Below, one piece after another: positions 62,003 to 64,000 of a stretch of 64,000 bases of DNA. Source of the DNA: Desulfuromonadales bacterium (lineage in GTDB: Bacteria; Desulfobacterota; Desulfuromonadia; Desulfuromonadales; Geopsychrobacteraceae); contig JAHYIY010000006.1 of NCBI GenBank assembly GCA_019429255.1, forward strand, positions 56,042-120,041. The letters are read 5' to 3'. Each line of letters opens with the position of its first letter. Position 1 is the stretch's first letter. Under the pieces are notes generated by a model that was given only the letters and a program-made list of their open reading frames with translations, was not told where the DNA came from and did no database searches. A program made the position numbers and the translations under genes.

Positions 62003-62572
62003 ATGACTGGTTGGATTACATTGGGGGTGTTGTTGCTGCTGTTGGTTGCAGTGATTGTTTACACCATCATCATCTACAATGGCTTTATCGCCCTGAAAAA
62101 CACCATCAGCCAGGATTGGAGCAATATCGACGTGCTGTTAAAACAGCGCTACGATGAATTGCCCAAGTTGATCAAGGTCTGTGAAGGCTATATGCAGCAC
62201 GAGCAGCGAACCCTTGAAGCGGTGGTCAAGGCGCGCTCCATGGTCAATTCGGCACGCACCGACGAGCAGCAGCTGCAGGCGCAGAACATGCTGACCGATA
62301 CCCTGAAATCCCTGTTCATGGTGGTGGAACGCTACCCCGAGCTCAAGGCCGATGCGGGTTTTCGCCAGCTTAGCTACCGGATCACCGAAATCGAAGATCA
62401 GATCGCTGACCGGCGCGAACTCTACAATGCCTCGGTAACCATCTACAACACCCGGCTCGGACAATTTCCCGATCTGGTGGTTGCCAACATGTTCAAGTTT
62501 CAACCGCGCACTCTGTGGATTATTGATCCCGAACATCGTCAGGATGTCAGCGTGAGCTTTGCTGCCGGTTAA
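62003..62572 (+). CDS. lemA: LemA family protein
   Basis: 189 residues: one N-terminal membrane helix (about 4-26) and a long coiled-coil/helical domain with YNGFIALKNTISQDWSNIDVLLKQRYDELPKLI split across the family pattern and LGQFPDLVVANMFKF near the end. The function of LemA is not established; it often sits beside TPM- or GIDE-domain proteins, as here. AAAAAGGAG precedes the ATG. A hairpin terminator follows. Confidence 0.92.
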   Translation: MTGWITLGVLLLLLVAVIVYTIIIYNGFIALKNTISQDWSNIDVLLKQRYDELPKLIKVCEGYMQHEQRTLEAVVKARSMVNSARTDEQQLQAQNMLTDTLKSLFMVVERYPELKADAGFRQLSYRITEIEDQIADRRELYNASVTIYNTRLGQFPDLVVANMFKFQPRTLWIIDPEHRQDVSVSFAAG

Positions 62573-62590
62573 AGTTTTTGCGCGATGCAG

Positions 62591-62637
62591 CCGACAAGTA
62601 CAAGGACGACCGGGTTTTGACCCTGGCTTGTCGGTTT
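62591..62637 (+). terminator. Hairpin terminator after lemA
   Basis: CCGACAAG (62591-62598) pairs with CTTGTCGG (62627-62634), enclosing an inner GGGT-tttg-ACCC hairpin, followed by TTTGT. It is placed 19 bp after the lemA stop. The T-tract is short, so efficiency may be moderate. Confidence 0.5.
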
Positions 62638-62671
62638 GTATGGTTCATTGGGCAGGGCTCAGGGCATTGTT

Positions 62672-63166
62672 ATGGCATTAGACTATTACAGATTACTGGG
62701 GATTCCGCCTGACGCGGATCAGCAGCGGATCAGAAGTGCCTACCGCAGTCTGGCCAAGCGTTGTCACCCTGATACCAATCGCGGCTCGGAAGCGGCAGCT
62801 GAACTCTTCCGTCAGGTCAACAACGCCTATCGGATTCTTTCCGACCCGGCGCGGCGGGTGCGTTACGATGAAGAACTGGCCAAACGCAACCAGCGTCAAG
62901 CCGCTGCCACTGCGGTTAAACCAGCGTCGAGCCTTGATCCGGCACAAAAGTTCAGCCGCTTTGTCAATTCGCTGCTTGATGCTATCTTTGCTCCGGACGC
63001 GGTTCCGGTGGCACCAACACCAGTTCGTCCGGTAGTTGCCAAACCGAATAAAACCCCCTCGTTTAATTTTTTCTATCACCGTGCTCTGGAAAAAGAAAAA
63101 CCCCAATATCGCCGCGGCAGCGATGGAGTTTTTCGCAAAGTACCGCGCAAGAAACCACCTGCTTAG
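62672..63166 (+). CDS. J-domain (DnaJ-like) protein
   Basis: 164 residues. The N-terminal J domain (about 1-68) has DYYRLLGIPPDADQQRIRSAYRSLAKRCHPDTN, with the HPD triad that activates DnaK. The rest lacks the Gly/Phe region, zinc fingers and client-binding domains of true DnaJ, so it is a short co-chaperone with an unknown adaptor tail. ATG 62672 gives the conserved start; its ribosome-binding site is weak. The target is unknown. Confidence 0.88.
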   Translation: MALDYYRLLGIPPDADQQRIRSAYRSLAKRCHPDTNRGSEAAAELFRQVNNAYRILSDPARRVRYDEELAKRNQRQAAATAVKPASSLDPAQKFSRFVNSLLDAIFAPDAVPVAPTPVRPVVAKPNKTPSFNFFYHRALEKEKPQYRRGSDGVFRKVPRKKPPA

Positions 63167-63263
63167 TTTCCTTTCACGTCAATCCGCCGCCTCGATTTGC
63201 GCTCCAGCCCCCAATGCGGCTATGATTCCCTTCTAAAATGACCAAATCTCAACAGGAGTTTTT

Positions 63264-63452
63264 ATGGAAGATGAATGGGCGCAATTAAAAATGTGTGAAC
63301 TAAAGGCCAAGGGTCTGATGGAAGAGATCGATCGCCGCTCAAATAAACCGACGGTTGTCTGTGGTAAATGCGGTGCCAAAGCCAATGAGGCAGAGCATCT
63401 GCATAACCCGCGCCCCATGGCAAAAAAGTTTTCCGACAATTTATGGGGGTGA
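63264..63452 (+). CDS. Small protein with CxxC/His cluster
   Basis: 62 residues, mostly helical and charged in the first half, then VVCGKCGAKANEAEHLHNP, a Cys pair followed by a His pair, suggesting one bound zinc. CAGGAG precedes the ATG, so it is probably real. Its stop codon overlaps the thioesterase start (TGATG), so translation is coupled. Function unknown. Confidence 0.65.
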   Translation: MEDEWAQLKMCELKAKGLMEEIDRRSNKPTVVCGKCGAKANEAEHLHNPRPMAKKFSDNLWG

Positions 63453-63871
63453 TGGTGCAGGAATATCTTGATTTTTTTCGCGCTAACGATCATTTTGCCC
63501 GGCATTGCGGGTTTGAACTGCTCGAAGTAAAGCCCGGTTTTGCCACCGCGAAGATGCTGATCCAGCCATTTCACTTTAATGGCGCTAATACCGTTCACGG
63601 TGGTGCTCTGTTTGCCCTGGCCGATTTTGTTTTTGCGGCGGCGGTGAACAGCCGCGGGCAACTGGCACTGGCAATCAATACCAGCATGGCGTTTATTAAC
63701 GCCGCTTTTGCTGGAACCCTTATCGCTACGGCACGGGAGGTTTCCTGCAATCGGCGGCTCGGCGTGTACCAGGTTGATATTCATGATGAACAGGGGCAAT
63801 TGATTGCCCAGTTTCAGGGAACGGCGTATCGCAAAAACGAGTCGCTGCTGTCGGAGGTTGAGGAAGGGTAG
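63452..63871 (+). CDS. Hotdog-fold thioesterase, PaaI type
   Basis: 139 residues (or 142 from an ATG at 63443). The HGGALFALADFVFAAA segment is the catalytic helix of PaaI-like acyl-CoA thioesterases, with Asp as the likely catalytic residue, and GxxxTAKMLIQPFHFN precedes it. Coupled to the small zinc protein upstream by TGATG. Its stop codon TAG falls within the start of MITE copy 7 (GTAG). The acyl-CoA substrate is unknown. Confidence 0.85.
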   Translation: MVQEYLDFFRANDHFARHCGFELLEVKPGFATAKMLIQPFHFNGANTVHGGALFALADFVFAAAVNSRGQLALAINTSMAFINAAFAGTLIATAREVSCNRRLGVYQVDIHDEQGQLIAQFQGTAYRKNESLLSEVEEG

Positions 63872-64000
63872 TGGTTCAGCACCGGGCCTTTGAATCCTAT
63901 GTCAAGGGACGCGATTGTTTCCCGTTGGGTCATCCATGACCGCTTTTTGTCGCCGTCCATGGCGACAAAAACCCTTGCCACAGGATCCAAAGGCCCTGCG
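63868..64000 (+). mobile_element. MITE copy 7, long subfamily, cut by window end
   Basis: The left end reads GTAGTGGTTCAGCACC (reference GTATCTGTTCAGCACC). Arms GGGCCTTTGAATCC and GGATCCAAAGGCCC are fully complementary apart from one base, and the TTTTGTCGCC/GGCGACAAAA hairpin is intact. The element continues past base 64000. It adjoins and includes the thioesterase stop codon. Confidence 0.82.

Noticed and set aside
1..64000. CRISPR array, tRNA, rRNA, phage genes or integrase
   Set aside because: No regularly spaced identical repeats, no cloverleaf with the usual T-arm sequence and no integrase or phage structural proteins were seen by eye. A covariance-model scan could still find a missed small RNA.

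Overview
The window is 64 kb of a moderately GC-rich bacterial chromosome. It is densely coding and reads like a desulfuromonad / Desulfuromonadales-type member of the former Deltaproteobacteria. The pointers are a triheme c7-type periplasmic cytochrome, an iron-sulfur flavoprotein, a rubredoxin-headed membrane protein, a radical SAM/SPASM protein beside hemE-hemH, an AceE-type pyruvate dehydrogenase with a lipoyl-fused E3, and a Gram-negative envelope (RND pump, MltA, type II secretion). No rRNA, tRNA, CRISPR array, prophage or complete insertion sequence was seen. The assignment rests on protein character only.

Layout. 1-9.9 kb: 3' part of mltA, a Nudix hydrolase, aceE-aceF-lpd, and glpD, which overlaps a decayed glycerol-1-phosphate dehydrogenase gene. 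9.9-16.4 kb: a three-gene RND efflux operon with a divergent TetR repressor and an AcrR-like operator. 16.8-25.9 kb: cytochrome c7, LapA-like protein, glutaminase, class Ia ribonucleotide reductase (nrdAB) with an NrdR-box promoter, YceI, two tail-to-tail TPR paralogues, a CBS protein, shikimate kinase and a flavoprotein. 25.9-29.1 kb: CDGSH protein, NUDT14-like Nudix enzyme, quinone oxidoreductase, rubredoxin-membrane fusion. 29.2-40.7 kb: an uninterrupted type II secretion operon gspC-D-E-F-G-H-I-J-K-L-M-N; no prepilin peptidase is present. 40.7-47.2 kb: OmpR-type two-component pair, nitronate monooxygenase-like protein, and a heme cluster (radical SAM, hemE, hemH, small CxxC protein). 47.2-50.9 kb: a promoter followed by a foldable RNA of unknown type, then proVWX for glycine betaine uptake. 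51.1-64 kb: photolyase, the DUF3482/DUF2868 pair, an alpha/beta hydrolase, a hybrid sensor kinase, a GIDE/LemA pair, a J-domain protein, a zinc-knuckle miniprotein and a hotdog thioesterase.

The strongest non-coding signal is a family of about 143-156 bp palindromic elements: seven substantial copies and at least three end remnants, roughly one per 6-9 kb. Their ends read GTA(A/T)CT(A/G)TTCAGCAC. Three copies are flanked by perfect 8-bp direct repeats, each different (GTCAAAAT, GTTTATTT, AAAACAAA), so they are mobile MITEs. GTAA ends with 8-bp duplications are hallmarks of IS66-family transposons, which probably supply the transposase in trans. The two arms of each copy vary together, two length subfamilies exist, one copy sits inside the pyruvate dehydrogenase operon, and two element ends appear to supply the stop codons of host genes.

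Working together, the genes cover central carbon entry (pyruvate dehydrogenase, glycerol-3-phosphate oxidation), dNTP supply, heme and cytochrome production, protein export through the outer membrane, osmoprotection and drug efflux. Start codons were chosen from ribosome-binding sites and family conservation, and several differ from the longest possible reading frame.
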